A DNA stretch of 64,000 nt from Sipunculus nudus (Eukaryota; Annelida; Sipuncula; Golfingiida; Sipunculidae). The notes below the pieces were generated by a model. That model saw only the letters and a program-made list of their open reading frames with translations, was not told the origin of the DNA and ran no database searches. The stretch spans positions 25,132,367-25,196,366 of the forward strand of contig CM049308.1 in assembly GCA_026874595.1 (NCBI GenBank). Reading direction: 5' to 3'. The first letter of the stretch is position 1; each line of letters starts with the position of its first letter. Shown here in pieces: positions 39,149 to 51,099 of the stretch. A program made the translations under genes and the position numbers.

Positions 39149-39495
39149 AGCTCGGCTGACTTTTAGTCATGCTGTGCTATAGTGATGGGTCTTTGTCCTT
39201 CTTCCTTCCGTCTGTCCGTTGGGCCAGCCGTCCGGCCGTTAGCAGGGCACAAATTGTAACTGTAGGGGCTAGATACATGAACCCTATGCAGTCTTAGAGG
39301 TTCTAAAAAGATCTCCTTGCAGATCTGAAATTAGGTCACTGTGACCTATATTCTCTTGAGTTACAGGGTGTGTTTGCACCTCCCAGAATTAATTCTTATA
39401 GCCAAAATAATCATCCTAAACCTTACATGTCAATAGAGGAACAAACCTTTTGATATTTAGGTCTTAGGGTCAAAGGTCAATGTCACAGGACCAGC
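39149..39495 (+). mobile_element. Family R3 element, copy 2 (3'-truncated)
   Basis: AGCTCGGCTGACTTTTAGTC, then ATGCTGTGCTATAGTGATGG and TTAGCAGGGCACAAATTGTA match 37330 onward through GAACCCTATGCAGTCTTAGA and AGGTCACTGTGACCTATATT. The copy stops inside the first tandem unit at about 39495, where an (ATT)n tract begins. Confidence 0.8.
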
Positions 39496-39580
39496 TTCTT
39501 GTTATCATTATTATTTATTTATTATTATTATTATTATAATTATTATTATTTAATTATAATTAATATTATTTATCATTATA
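39496..39580. repeat. (ATT)n microsatellite directly before the last Rab4 acceptor
   Basis: About 80 bp of ATT/TTA repeats run up to ATTACAG at 39581-39587. The acceptor therefore has no ordinary polypyrimidine tract; its branch point and tract must lie within or beside the microsatellite. Confidence 0.85.
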
Positions 39581-39587
39581 ATTACAG

Positions 39588-39697
39588 GTGAGTTAGATCC
39601 TGAACGGATGGGATCAGGGATCCAGTATGGAGACGCCTCACTACGGAGACTCGGGCGACAGAATCATCCCCCCAGAAGGCCTGAATGTTCATGCTAG
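39588..39697 (+). CDS. RAB4: Rab4 small GTPase, last exon with CXC prenylation signal
   Basis: Encodes [20 protein letters not shown], then [15 protein letters not shown] and a TAG stop. [17 protein letters not shown] is the Rab4-specific start of the hypervariable tail. The final Cys-Ser-Cys fits the CXC class of Rab tails that receives two geranylgeranyl groups for membrane attachment (vertebrate Rab4 ends CGC). The exon opens with GTGAGT right after CAG, so the acceptor coincides with a donor-like sequence. Together with the four earlier exons it completes 178 residues; a full Rab4 would need about 38 more at the N-terminus. Confidence 0.97.
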
Positions 39698-41492
39698 CGA
39701 GCTCTCCACGTAAACTGCAGACCTCTCTCTCTCGGCAGATCAACATGTAGATGCACTGTCACAATCCATGACTTATTGTCAAACTCTCAACCTCAGAAGC
39801 ACCGCTGATCTTGACTCTACTCACCTTTTGTACAGTAAACCAATGGCATAGATAAGCTAGCGTTCTATATATGTGTATGTGGTATGTATGGGTATGCAGT
39901 ACATATGCGTAATGCAGCTAGAAATGGATGCCTGTGATTCCATTAATATAAATGCCTATGTGGTTTGTACACAGCAAAATCAGGCCTAAAGTATAGACCT
40001 GCATGAATAGAGAATTCATCTGCCAGAGGAAAACCCCATCACTGACATCTAAGTTTGGAATTCCCTGTCTGTTACCATGCATATGCACTTCCAATTCCTA
40101 CCCTGAGCAAATGAAACGTTCTCCATATGCATATGTATATACGCATACATATATATGGAATCACTCTTAGAGAATGTCACAGGTTGGATTCCTAGATGCA
40201 TACGCATACTTAACTTACTGCATAAGAATATATGGAATGCTACCTTTATGCAAATACTCTAGTACATGTGAACAATCTCAAGTAGCTCTAATTGGACATG
40301 CTGCCTAATTATCAATGCTGTGTGTGGTATTGTATGAGAAATATTGTGAGTTGCCATATTAGCATCTTTATAAAGTCATGGCTGTTATTATTAAGAATTT
40401 TATATACTTTAAAGGGAGCAACATCATGTTCATAGAAAATTTAAAACTTATGTCATTTGCTTAATTTACAGTCAGAATTTCAGCCACTTAATGTTCTAAA
40501 ATTTGTTTGTACATTGGACTCAGAGTTTTAAGTACATCTCATGACTTGGATACTCCAGCTTTGGTTTACTGCTCCATCTGTTGTGGTAGGCTTTTTGTGA
40601 GGTTTTCAAATTTTTTAGAAACTACATTGGCGATATCCCTAATTCTCGTAAAGTCTGCTGATATTCTCTTAAAGCTCAGATACTCATGAAACTTGTGTTT
40701 TTAATTCTCTGTCCTGCTCTGTCAGTACCTGTAGACTAGATCCTAAAAATCTCATAATATTGATCTTATGGTTGTGAAAACTTCTAAATTCCATGTGGTT
40801 TTTGCTGAAAACAGACAATGAGGTTATGTATTGTGACAGGGCAAGATGTACATAACTTATGAATATGCATCATGTGTATGTGTATCCTTGGTAACCAGCA
40901 ATAGAGGCAGTGCTTGTCTCATCATCAATTGAAACTTAGTCTATTTAGATGCCACAGAGTGCTTAAACCCCTCATTAGCACACACTGACTTACTCGCTAT
41001 AAAAGAAAGTTTAGCTTTAGCTGTTTTTGTGCCAGTGCAGTTTGCCCAATAATCATAGTTCATGACTACAGGTGGGTGCTGACATCTGGAGACATCTGCT
41101 GATACTAATATTACTCACTCTGTACCTGCATGTCACAAAGCCATCTGTAATATAAACCTTGCATTACCAGACATATGTATAATACACATTGCATAAACCA
41201 GAGCCATGTATTATAAGCCTTCAGTAAATCAAATGTACATGTACTGGAATTCAGGGGAAGGCATAATTAATTGTATAACAATATAGCACATTACCATGAT
41301 ATCATGAACAGTATCAAACTAACAGACAAATACACATTTATTAAGAACCATATCGTTATTGCAAACAGCTTCCTGTATCTTATTCACAGTTATATATTTT
41401 GCCTGAAATGCTTGATAAACATTTTGTATGACAGTTCAAACCAAATGCCACCATTTTGTACATAGTATGATATTGCTGCTGTGTTTAATAAA
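39698..41492 (+). other. Probable Rab4 3' untranslated region (minimum extent)
   Basis: There is no further conserved frame after the stop. The first AATAAA on the plus strand that I found is at 41487-41492. A later AATAAA at 47346 has a better GT-rich downstream context, so the 3'UTR may be much longer. Extent is inference. Confidence 0.4.
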
Positions 41493-42904
41493 TTTAGGTT
41501 ATGGTTATACCTGTTTTTCCACAAATGTTTTAATTTAGTAAGATATCTGATTTTAAAATGCACATGTAACAGTGCCAAGTGAGATACTAAAATATTTGAT
41601 CTAAATATGTGAAAAAATACTTGCTTTTGTGAAATGTTGCTCTGTTTTATGTTACAAAGACCTAATTCCAATCATCCAGTCATAGGTATTTATTTATGCA
41701 TGTGAGTGACTAAGTCCCACCTGACCAAGATGCCACATGTTAATTGGCTCAAATGTAACCTGTCACAGTGACCCTGATCAAACCACCCAATCCAGAGTCC
41801 TTATTTAATCATGTGACTGCTGATCATGTGACGCCTTGATGCATAATCCTGCTTAAATAATGGAAGTATATTCCTCCTAAAATTTCCCTTTTCTGTTATC
41901 TCCCTTATATTGTTTTTGGAACATCATATTTATTTCAAACTTATCCTCAAACTAAAACATGGCAAGTTTGCAGGTTGGCAGAAACAGTAATATATACCTG
42001 TTTAGCCAATTTGGATGCCACAGTTTATTTTGTTTATGTGTATGTATGTGTGTATTATAATATATTTTACTCAATGTTCAATGATCTGAACCCAAATGTG
42101 GTGAATCTATTTCTCTATTTACACTGATGTTTCATTACTCATTTAAATGATTGTATACCAGTGAAAGAAACTCAAGTTTTTCTTGCATATTCTCAACTAG
42201 AATATTCAGGGCTAGTATCTATGAACCTTTGAAAAGTTTGAAAATTTAAATTTTCATGAATTCCAAAGAATGTTAAGAGTCATTTATAATTTATGAAGTT
42301 TCCATTTCAGACTATACAATATTGAAAACTATTTTGCCAGTATTTATATTTCAAAATGAAATTTAACCACTCCCATGAAAATAAGGACTCTTCCTGTAAA
42401 AGTCCTGATCATATGAGTAAAGGTTCCTTAGATTTCAAGAGTCAACAAAAGTCAGAAAAATTTATGAAAATTTTGATTTTCTGGAAGTATTCTTGAAGTA
42501 TTAAAAATCAAGAATTCAGCATTGGGTTTGATGAAAACCTTTGTCTCTGTCTGTCTGTATGTATTTTGAGAAGATACATTCCATAAATTCAGAAAAAAAA
42601 TAATTCAGTATTAAGACTGAACAGATTTCCAAAATGTGTATAGAATATAGAAATATATTAAAATATACTTAAGACACTGTGTCTCATTGCATGAAATGGT
42701 CATTTTGCTTTAATATAACCTTGCATTTTATCATTTATTTGCTTACTGTTCACATCTTCAATATATGAACTGACTGTTCCTGCTGTATTCTTTTGCACAA
42801 AATGGTAATATAATATATCCTGATATATACTTGTAATTTGGAGAAATACTGAAACAAAATGTGCATTTGATATTATGGAAACTTTGTAAAACTCATTATT
42901 ATAA
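41493..42904. other. Non-coding stretch, nothing recognised
   Basis: AT-rich sequence, either long 3'UTR or intergenic. No supported feature. Confidence 0.5.
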
Positions 42905-43235
42905 CTAGAAATCTGCATTCTAAGGAATGCAAGCCTCCGCCATGTCGGGGTCCCTAGTGTGGGACGCTCCAAAAGTGGTGTTTGCATTCCCTCATTTAGC
43001 CCATAAATCCAAGGTCATTTGTGTTTAAGTGACTGTACATTTGTGAATATTCCTTAATGTTCCTGAATCAGGATCAGGAGTGGGATCCATATGAAAATCT
43101 TATTTTTTTCTTCATTGGACCATTCCCAAAATAAACTGAAAACTTCATGAGATTTGTATAATGATTTTGTGAGTTATGTTGTGAACAAACATTCACAAAC
43201 GGGGATGAATGCATACCCTCCTAAAGGTGGCAATC
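42905..43235 (-). repeat. Interspersed repeat family R5, copy 3
   Basis: AATCTGCATTCTAAGGAATG, then CAAGCCTCCGCCATG, TGACTGTACATTTGTGAATA and TTCCTTAATG, with the end block GGGGATGAATGCATACCCTC. Same orientation as 1079-1480. Confidence 0.85.
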
Positions 43236-46200
43236 ATGGTAGCCACAGATGGCTGCAAAATTAAATTGTTATCAGTACTGTAACAGGTTTTTGTTTTGTA
43301 ATATGGGCATTTATATATATACGTTTTGGTGGTATATCTTATGCAGGAGCAAAGGAGAATATATAACTTATATCATAAGATCTGTCAATAATTTACAAGA
43401 TTTTACTCATTGTCCAGTTTACTAATATAAGAAGCTGCCAATCGCAATGTCCTTCAACATCTCTGTCAACTGACAATCTTTGCATTTTGAATTCTTAACC
43501 ATAAGTATCTGTTTTGAGCAAACCTGAAAAATTTGATTCATTTTCAGAGTTATACCTACTCAGAATGGGGTACTTCAGAGTATGTCTTATTCATTATTTA
43601 CGGGTAAACTGCTATAGCATCTCAGCGCTATCTTGTGTTTATTTAGTGAAACATAACGTTTGAGAAAGGCATGAAAACTGGATAATTCTTTTGTATATTC
43701 TTATACATTTTAGTGAATTGCTAATGAGAATACATAGTTTCACTGTGTTGAGCAAAAATATTATTATGGCTATACAATGTTTTATCAAAAAGATTAATTA
43801 AAAAGATAATATTTTAAACTAAATCGTTCAACATATGAATACTAGATGGCGCTGAGAAGCAAAAGCAGTAGTTACTGTAAATATCAAATAATCTTGTTCA
43901 AAGAAACCCCATAGAAGCATACAGTGTCATTTGATATCTTTGTCAGCTGGAAATGACCTTTGCACTTTAACCTTTGAACCTAAAACATTTGATTTGAGTG
44001 AGACTGGAATTAAATAAAATATTGTGATAATTCATAAATCAATGAGCAGGAGTCATATGGGTCAGACTAAATGATGTACAGAAATTAATGTCTTGAAGTT
44101 ATACCATATAAGAGTCATAAAGTATTATATTATACGTAAAACCCTTTTAAGGTGTGGTTTAAATCCTTTACAACTGTTCTATATGGGTGAATATAATTAC
44201 AAAAGTTAAACATATCATACTTTTTTAAGAATGGCTGGAAGATCCCATTTTATCAGAAAAATGATATAATTACCGGTATGATATTATGGAGTATATACAT
44301 ACTATATATATAGCATGTTAATCAATTCCACATGTATCAGTTTTCTGGTGCATGCATGGTATACCTTTAAGTCAGTTTACTGTCATCATTAATTATGTAC
44401 ATACATTGATTGTATACATACACTATGGTAATGTTCTGGTTAGTATCAGTTCCCTTAAATTTGGCACCTTTTAACCTATCATCTTTTGAAATGTGTCATT
44501 TGATTGGTTAAGGACCAAGAAACTTTGTGCTGATTGGTCAATTATGCTACTCTACTCAGCCAATCTTATGGCTCATTTCAATTGATGCAGAGGTGCCATC
44601 ATATAGGGGAAAACTATAAATACCCATTCATTACATATTTTGCAGTGTGATATTTGTAAAGTGAAGTTTTTGTCATACCCACATATCGCCATTGTTTCGT
44701 TTGAGCCACAAATCTCTAATTTGTCATCATCACCAAGCACTGTTACCATTCTGTACACATAAATATATTACATGTATGGTTTTTGTCTTGAAGATGTATA
44801 TCTTGTGTTACATATGCTGTACAATGGTCTTTTTGTGACAAAATTGTTTTTTTTATGAGAAGTTTTTGAGTGGATATTAATACTTGATTGAAACTTGAGG
44901 ACCCTCAAGTCCGAGTCCCTGAAAAAGTTGACTCAGGTCTAGACTTGAATCCGGGTCCAAGTCCGTACCTGTGTCCTACATCACCTCTGGTGGAACATCT
45001 TCAGCAGATCAACAGGTCATATGCTGAAATGTTGAGAAGCATGTAGAATCATCTACATGCAGTCCAGCTGAAAGGTCTTAGGTTATACAGGTGTCGTTAT
45101 GGCAACTAACACCACTGGAAGCTGTGCTGTTTCATACAGTAAGAGTGAACTCCTTTATCAGTTTCAGTGCTGTTCAGTCTGGAATAGTATAATTTTATTG
45201 GCAGCACAGACTGGTAGTACATCTCCTGTACTACTAACTATTGTTGTGTACATTAGCACCAATACTAAACCTGACTATAGCACAGATGACATATCACTGC
45301 ATGACAGTGCTAACAATAAGGAATGGTAAATTAACCAGGGTAATTAAAAGCCACAAGCCAGCTAATCAGTTGGATTAAGCTTAGTTGAAGAATAGTCTCT
45401 CTGCTGCAGTTTAACTGCTTGACAAACAGTACTGAAACATCATTGATTAATGTGCAAATTAGGGCAAGAATGAAAGTTATCAGTTGCTATATATTCTGCC
45501 ATAGAGGACAGTTAATAAATATATTAATATAAATAACATATATTTTATGGGAATATCAGAAAAAAATGGTTAGAATTACATTTCAGCATTGTAGCTGAGA
45601 TAAGAAACCCCTATTCTGATGAAAAGTATTGAAACTAAGCTTACCAATATGTGTGGTTAAATGAAATATAATATATAATTTCAGTCAGGTATTCCTTTGA
45701 CCCAAGTGTTTCAGTATAAGTGAAGTTGATTACGTTTGTATATATATGACTGTAATTCAATGCTAGATGTTAGTGAAGATAGGGTTGAACATTAGCAAAA
45801 CTCTGCAAGTTGCCCCCCCCCCCCCCTTCAGCCACCTCCAGTAACTATTGAGACAGTAGGTCACTTTGACTTGATTTCATTTTGATGACCAGCTGTATGT
45901 AAGTAATAATTAGTAAGACAATTTCTGTTATAAACAAACATGTTTAGAGGCAGCTGTGTCACATATGATGTACGTATGTACTATATACGCAAGTTCCGGC
46001 CATAAAGACCACATCCAAAGAGTGAATGGGGACAGGACTATGTAGCTGCACATGTGAAGATTCACAAGCTTGTAAGGGTTGACTTCCCTGAAGTGGATGG
46101 TTCAACAACTGCCGCCACCTGGAGGGCACGCTGCATTTACACACCATCAGAACCCTTTGTAGCTAAAGCATGCAATGGTTGGATTCATATTTGTGGGGTT

Positions 46201-46562
46201 GAATTTTGTGAGTTAAAATTTTCAATGTTTCATTATTTTTTATGATCTCTTCCCAAAGTAAGTGTGTATTCTCATTTTTATATGGATTATTCAGCACGAG
46301 CACAACATCTTAACAGTTTAACAAGGGTGGAAGGCAATATTCAACATATGAAAGTTATTGTTCATTATTAGCAAATAATATTAGATCTTTTGACCAAAGG
46401 TGTATATAATGTATGTGATGCTACAGTATAATTGACTGTTCACTTGTGCGGAGGGTACACCTTATTGATATTCACAAAGGTTTTATTTTTGAGATAAACT
46501 TTTGTGCATTTGAAATGCTTGGAAAAAAATGCCAACCACAGTGTTCAGTATTCAATACGCTC
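43236..46562. other. Non-coding stretch, little recognised
   Basis: No conserved frame or RNA gene. At 44895-44980 phrases such as CTCAAGTCCGAGTCC and GACTTGAATCCGGGTCC with AAGTCCGTACC suggest a dispersed 'gagtccaagtcc' repeat. A C run of about 15 lies near 45812-45827. The frames at 45099-45329 and 46054-46245 have no family resemblance. Confidence 0.45.
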
Positions 46563-46985
46563 CTCACACAGTGGTTATACATCCATCTGTGTAACTGCTG
46601 CTTTGTTTGGCAAGGTTCTCTTGGTTTCACCACCAGGGTGGGCACAGAGCAAAGATTTGTAATGAGTGTGGTATTATTGCATTGTGCATCAAGTTCAAAT
46701 TTGAAACATGCAATACCCGCTCTCATTGGTCTGATAAAGCCCGTTCTGGCATATGGCCTATAATCAAACCAATTAGAGCTTGTGTCCTGGTGCAATCAAT
46801 CCTTTCAGGAGTGGGTGTCACATGTTTAAAATTTGGGCTGGATACACAATGCAATACCACACTCCCATTACAAATCTTTGCTCTGTGCGCACCCTGGTGT
46901 TTGTACCCAGAGAACCTTGCCATACAAAGCAGCAGTTGCACTAAAGGATGTCTGGGACAACTGCAGTGTATAACTGCTGTGTGAG
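46563..46985. mobile_element. Foldback MITE, family R6, copy 2
   Basis: The outer ends CTCACACAGTGGTTATAC (46563-46580) and GTATAACTGCTGTGTGAG (46968-46985) are inverted copies with few mismatches. Inner arms CTGCTGCTTTGTTTGGCAAG with GTTCTC (about 46596-46620) and the reverse of GAGAACCTTGCCATACAAAG with CAGCAG (about 46911-46936) also pair, as do GGGTGGGCACAGAGCAAAGA and TCTTTGCTCTGTGCGCACCC. The element is therefore largely a hairpin. The open frames of 105-125 codons on both strands here come from this symmetry. Confidence 0.8.
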
Positions 46986-47345
46986 AAACAAAAGTATAAG
47001 AGAGAACAAGGAGCCCTGAAAATTCGTTCTGTACTAAGGTGAAGGGGACATTACTAATCAAAATGTATGCGCTCCTATGAGTCACTTATAACATTGGCAT
47101 GTGCAGCTGTCATTCAGTCCCTATTAGTTCTATAGATGGATGATGGTTTTCAGTGGAACACATATCTACCCCAGTCTCAGAGCTAGATGTACAAGTATGC
47201 TGCGATGATTATGTATACAGATGTAGGCAAGGCTTCTATCCAACTGCTGTGTGTTACTATATACAGACACTAATTTTGGCCTGGCACAGTGAGTCATGTA
47301 GATACTGTTCTATATATGTATAAAATGTATTAGATATTATTATTG
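46986..47345. other. Non-coding stretch, nothing recognised
   Basis: No supported feature up to the possible polyadenylation signal. Confidence 0.5.
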
Positions 47346-47415
47346 AATAAACTGCTACTATTATTTACACTGATATTATAACTGAGATTGTGTGTTGATG
47401 TGTTTTGTGACTGAA
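47346..47415 (+). terminator. Candidate polyadenylation signal
   Basis: AATAAA at 47346-47351 is followed about 40 bp later by GATTGTGTGTTGATGTGTTT with TGTGAC, a GT-rich downstream element. This is a good plus-strand cleavage context. It could end a long Rab4 transcript, but no transcript data exist here. Confidence 0.4.
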
Positions 47416-47699
47416 CACGGGTTAATTTCAATTTCTGACATCAGATGGAGCTGTTTTATGCTGCAGATTTTTTAAGCCCACTGAAATTTAAAAAAAAGGT
47501 CCACACATGATCAGTGGGACTGTCTACTGAAGGAAAGGAAACATCTGAATGAAGGGAAGATCTGGTTAGAAAATGTAATTATAAAATCTTCTTGATTTAA
47601 GATTAATAATTTGAGAATAGTAATACTAATAGTTTCTATGGAATCACCCGTCATTTTGTAATAATACAATTTTCATGAAAGACAAAGTGATGCATCAGA

Positions 47700-47990
47700 A
47701 CTGGCTTCTGTGGTTCAGGGGACTCGTATAGCACAGGACTCAAAGCTGGGAGGTCACAAGTTCAAATCTTGGCCGAGGAGGGGCAGGATTTTCAGTCGGC
47801 CACCGCCGTGGGTGAGTGCTCTGCAGGCTAAATGGGAAGCCTGTGCCACACAGCCGTGTATCACTCACAAACGAGTGTGTCTTTTGGAGGTTCCATGGTG
47901 TTTTTACCCGGCAATGTGTATAATTACACACCAAGGGGCTGCAGGTGCAGTGGACTCCAGGCCTGGGTGACACCAGGATATAAAATAAAA
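47700..47990 (+). mobile_element. tRNA-derived SINE, plus-strand copy
   Basis: CTGGCTTCTGTGGTTCAGGG with GACTCGTATAG contains box A (TGGTTCAGGGG). CACAAGTTCAAATCTTGG contains box B (GTTCAAATC). The body (GGATTTTCAGTCGGCC, CTCTGCAGGC, GTGTATAATTACACACC) matches the minus-strand copy at 23581-23815. It ends in an A-rich tail near AAAATAAAATGATAGG. Confidence 0.85.
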
Positions 47991-49586
47991 TGATAGGAAG
48001 CGAGTGCTACTACCCTGTCACTTAGTCTAGACAGAAATGGAACTCTGCAGATGCAAATACTTATTAAGAATCGAGGAGTCAGCATTTAAAAGTGGAGGCA
48101 GATACCTCCACAAAAAAAAAATTAAAAAGTTGATTCATATTATTCCTTGAAGAAGTTCAATACAGGGGCCTAGAGGTACAAATAGTCCCCCGTCATTTGT
48201 TTAACTGGGGAAAGTGTGGCATTGGTGATGGGGCAGGATGGAAGGACAGACTTACAGACAGACCATGTTAGTAGTCCTCACTCCTTACGGCGGAGGACTA
48301 ATAAAAGAACACAAGATGGGAAAAAGTGATAAATATAGATTTATTTAGTATACAAATAATGCACAACAGCATTATCTCATCACTTTACCATAAATGATAA
48401 TACTGTTTTATTGCATACCTTTTACTTAACAACTATCACAGATTAGTATAAAACATGGAAGACTAAGCTTGTTTTCATGACGCTATATGCAATTCTGTCA
48501 CACGCAAGATTCTACAAGACTGTAATTATAAGCTTAAATACTTTAAATATGTCATTTTAATCCATACTTAACTGATGTTATGACTACAGCGAACCCTCAT
48601 TGAGTTCAAGTGAACTACAGGAAACTTTACTCATCCCAGGAATCACACCAACAGATTTAATTTTACAAAAATTAAAACTCCCAGAACACACACTCCCTAT
48701 GCAGTTGTTATTTGATACATTCATTCTATTATTTCTTCCACTGCTTGCAACAGCATGGTTTGCTAGGTTTTGCCACCAGGTGGTTGGCATGTGGCCAATA
48801 ATGTTCATGCTTATGCTCTGAACTGAACATTCTGGGTCCTGGGCCAACATGATTGGATACAGAGGAAACTGTGTCACAATGCAGTCATCACATGGAAGGA
48901 ATTATGAAACAATTACACTGTATAACCCCTTCAATCAGAATGGACTTGATAAGACTTTCAATCAGCATACTGAGCTTTAAACATTTATAAAGTTATTTAA
49001 TTGAATTTAGAGAGTTCAACACAATGAACTTATACAATGGTGTACACAACCCTTATACTTTTAACTCTCCACTTTCCTTTGATACCTCAGGAATCTAAAA
49101 ATATATCCCTGTATCAATGAGTGGATCAGTCCATCCAAAGACTGGGAAAGTTGCCCATTGGATTGATGATATTAATAAAAGCTCAATGCCGCAGGGCTGA
49201 TGGTGTACACAAAATATCGGGTATGAAATGGCATAAACTTCAATTGCTTTCGCTGAAACTGCCAGGTCCTATTTTCACCCAAGTCAACCCTTGCTTATAT
49301 TACATTCAGTTAGGAAAGCATAGGAGATTAAACATAATCATTTCCATTTTCAAACTCAAAAGCCCAATCATGGGGATGGTAATATATAATATGAAACTCT
49401 TGAGTAAATCAACTTATTTATGATACAATTGAACTGCTATGATTGGTTCAGAAATACAGCCTTAATTACTATGCGAAAATGGATGCAATGAATACAGTAA
49501 TCTATAACAGAGAGTGGTAACTTTCAACTCAATAACACATGCTACTTTCACAGGGTTTAGACCACCTCGAGAAAAATATGAAATTT
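47991..49586. other. Intergenic stretch, little recognised
   Basis: No conserved frame. Around 48740-48800 CAGCATGGTTTGCTAGGTTT and TGCCACCAGGTGG resemble part of R6, so a decayed R6 relative may lie at about 48590-48920; borders cannot be set. Confidence 0.4.
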
Positions 49587-49924
49587 AAGGCCAAAATGAA
49601 AAAAAGATATGGTTCTCAGGCACTTTTTTCAGAAATCAATGCGGGCAGGCGTTTTTTATTTTAAATTTTTTGGTATGTTTTGATAAAAATGTCAAATAAG
49701 GGAAAAGCATGAAAAAAAAACATTTTTATTTTGCTAAATAAGTAAAAGCACCACAAAACAAAAGAAATTGTATGGTTTTATCTTCTTGAAAGAAATGTCG
49801 GAGCGGCAGCAGCTCAAAATTGGAAAGTTTTTATTGAAAATCAAAATAAAAAGTTTTGATGCGGGGGTTTAAAATTGATATGGACGGTGCCTGAGAACCA
49901 TACCTTTAATTTGTTTTGGCCTAA
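49587..49924. mobile_element. MITE with ~35-bp terminal inverted repeats
   Basis: The left end AAGGCCAAAATGAAAAAAAG with ATATGGTTCTCAGGCA pairs with the right end TGCCTGAGAACCATACCTTT with AATTTGTTTTGGCCT. Agreement is complete over the GGTTCTCAGGCA part and the GGCCAAAA end, with a few mismatches between. The interior (about 265 bp) is A/T-rich and non-coding. No second copy lies in the window. Confidence 0.75.
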
Positions 49925-50046
49925 ACAAGCTACACAAAGTTGTACCAACTTGTTTTCCTGTCACAACATCTCAGATATTAATTTTTCTTAGATCTTATTG
50001 CATGCTTCTTACTTTTAAACTCAGCAGTAAGTAAACAATATTAATA

Positions 50047-50110
<64 letters not shown>

Positions 50111-50800
50111 TATATTTACATTATTACAGGGACACCTGTGTAGTAAATTTTGGGGTTCACTTATAGCATATTCCTGAATTCAACAATGGACTGTTCGTCC
50201 GATTTTTTCCTATGACTCACATTTTGACATATGTTTTGTGCAAATGGAAATTATTCCCCTGTGAATCTTATTTTAAAATACCAACAAAACAAAACATACA
50301 GGTTGGCATGATGCCTGGACAAGCTTCAGGGAGCAACAAGCAGTCTTCGTTTGGAATAATCCAGAATGCATAAATACAGTACTGAAAAATTATGCTGTCC
50401 CATGAATAAATGATATACATGGATATGAAATCTCATTCTTACACAAAACCAAGCTGGAAGTATACATGAGAATCTGTCTGCAGTACATCTGCATTACTTC
50501 TTTAAGGAGAGTACATTGTATATGTAACACAAATATAACATTATAAGTAAAAGGAATTCTGCCTGTTTTTTTTGGCAGAGGGGTTGCAGTGGATGTGAAA
50601 TTTAGAACACATTCTAAAATAATTGTATGCAACACAAATGGTTCATACAAAAATAAGAGTGCCTCATGACACATTATTTAAACGAGTACCCAGCATAATA
50701 TCCTGTCAAATAACACTAGATCTCTGTAAAGTCTGAAGTTGTAATTACAGATGTTTCACAGGCATAATATATATGTATGCACCCAGCTTAAGGTTTATGT
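49925..50800. other. 3' flank of the minus-strand gene, with (AT)n microsatellite
   Basis: An (AT)n tract of about 26 repeats lies at 50048-50100, followed by (CA)n. The segment 50400-50800 probably includes the 3' untranslated region of the gene read leftward from 51040. No clear minus-strand AATAAA was found close to the stop. Confidence 0.5.
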
Positions 50801-51040
50801 TCACAGTGCTGACTGTCGTGGTATCAGTCTTGCAGAGAGTGCCTGTCTATACACATTGTTATTGTACTCAACAAAATGTCTGCGATACTCTGTGTCCCAC
50901 TGAGCAGTTTCACGGGCCATCTGCTCATTAAAGTGCTCTAGCCTTCGTAAATTGATGCAAGCCCTGGATCGTATCTGCTCCTTCTTCCTCTCGATATCTG
51001 CCTGTCGTTTCTTGTACGCTCTCAAGGCTGCAGGATAAAC
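50801..51040 (-). CDS. Unrecognised basic coiled-coil-like protein, last exon
   Basis: On the minus strand TTTTCCAG precedes this exon, which opens in frame with GTTTATCCT (VYP). It encodes AALRAYKKRQADIERKKEQI, RSRACINLRRLEHFNEQMAR and ETAQWDTEYRRHFVEYNNN, and ends SARLIPRQSAL, TGA at 50801-50803. The composition is very rich in Arg, Lys, Glu and Gln, with a predicted long charged helix (residues ~5-60 of the exon), no signal peptide and no membrane segment. It follows the exon at 55901-56142 in phase 0. Such helices are common in ciliary, centrosomal and microtubule proteins, but no family is assigned. Confidence 0.75.
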   Translation of the reverse strand, partial: VYPAALRAYKKRQADIERKKEQIRSRACINLRRLEHFNEQMARETAQWDTEYRRHFVEYNNNVYRQALSARLIPRQSAL

Positions 51041-51099
51041 CTGGAAAACAGATCAACATGGGAATCAGAAAAAAATTTAAAAAAACCGCAACCTTATTA

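Noticed and set aside
46446-47085. Overlapping frames of 105-125 codons on both strands
   Set aside because: They are explained by the self-complementary R6 element; no family resemblance.
47700-47780. Possible functional tRNA gene
   Set aside because: Only boxes A and B are recognisable, no cloverleaf with a proper acceptor stem is seen, and the tRNA-like head is fused to a repeated body. SINE.
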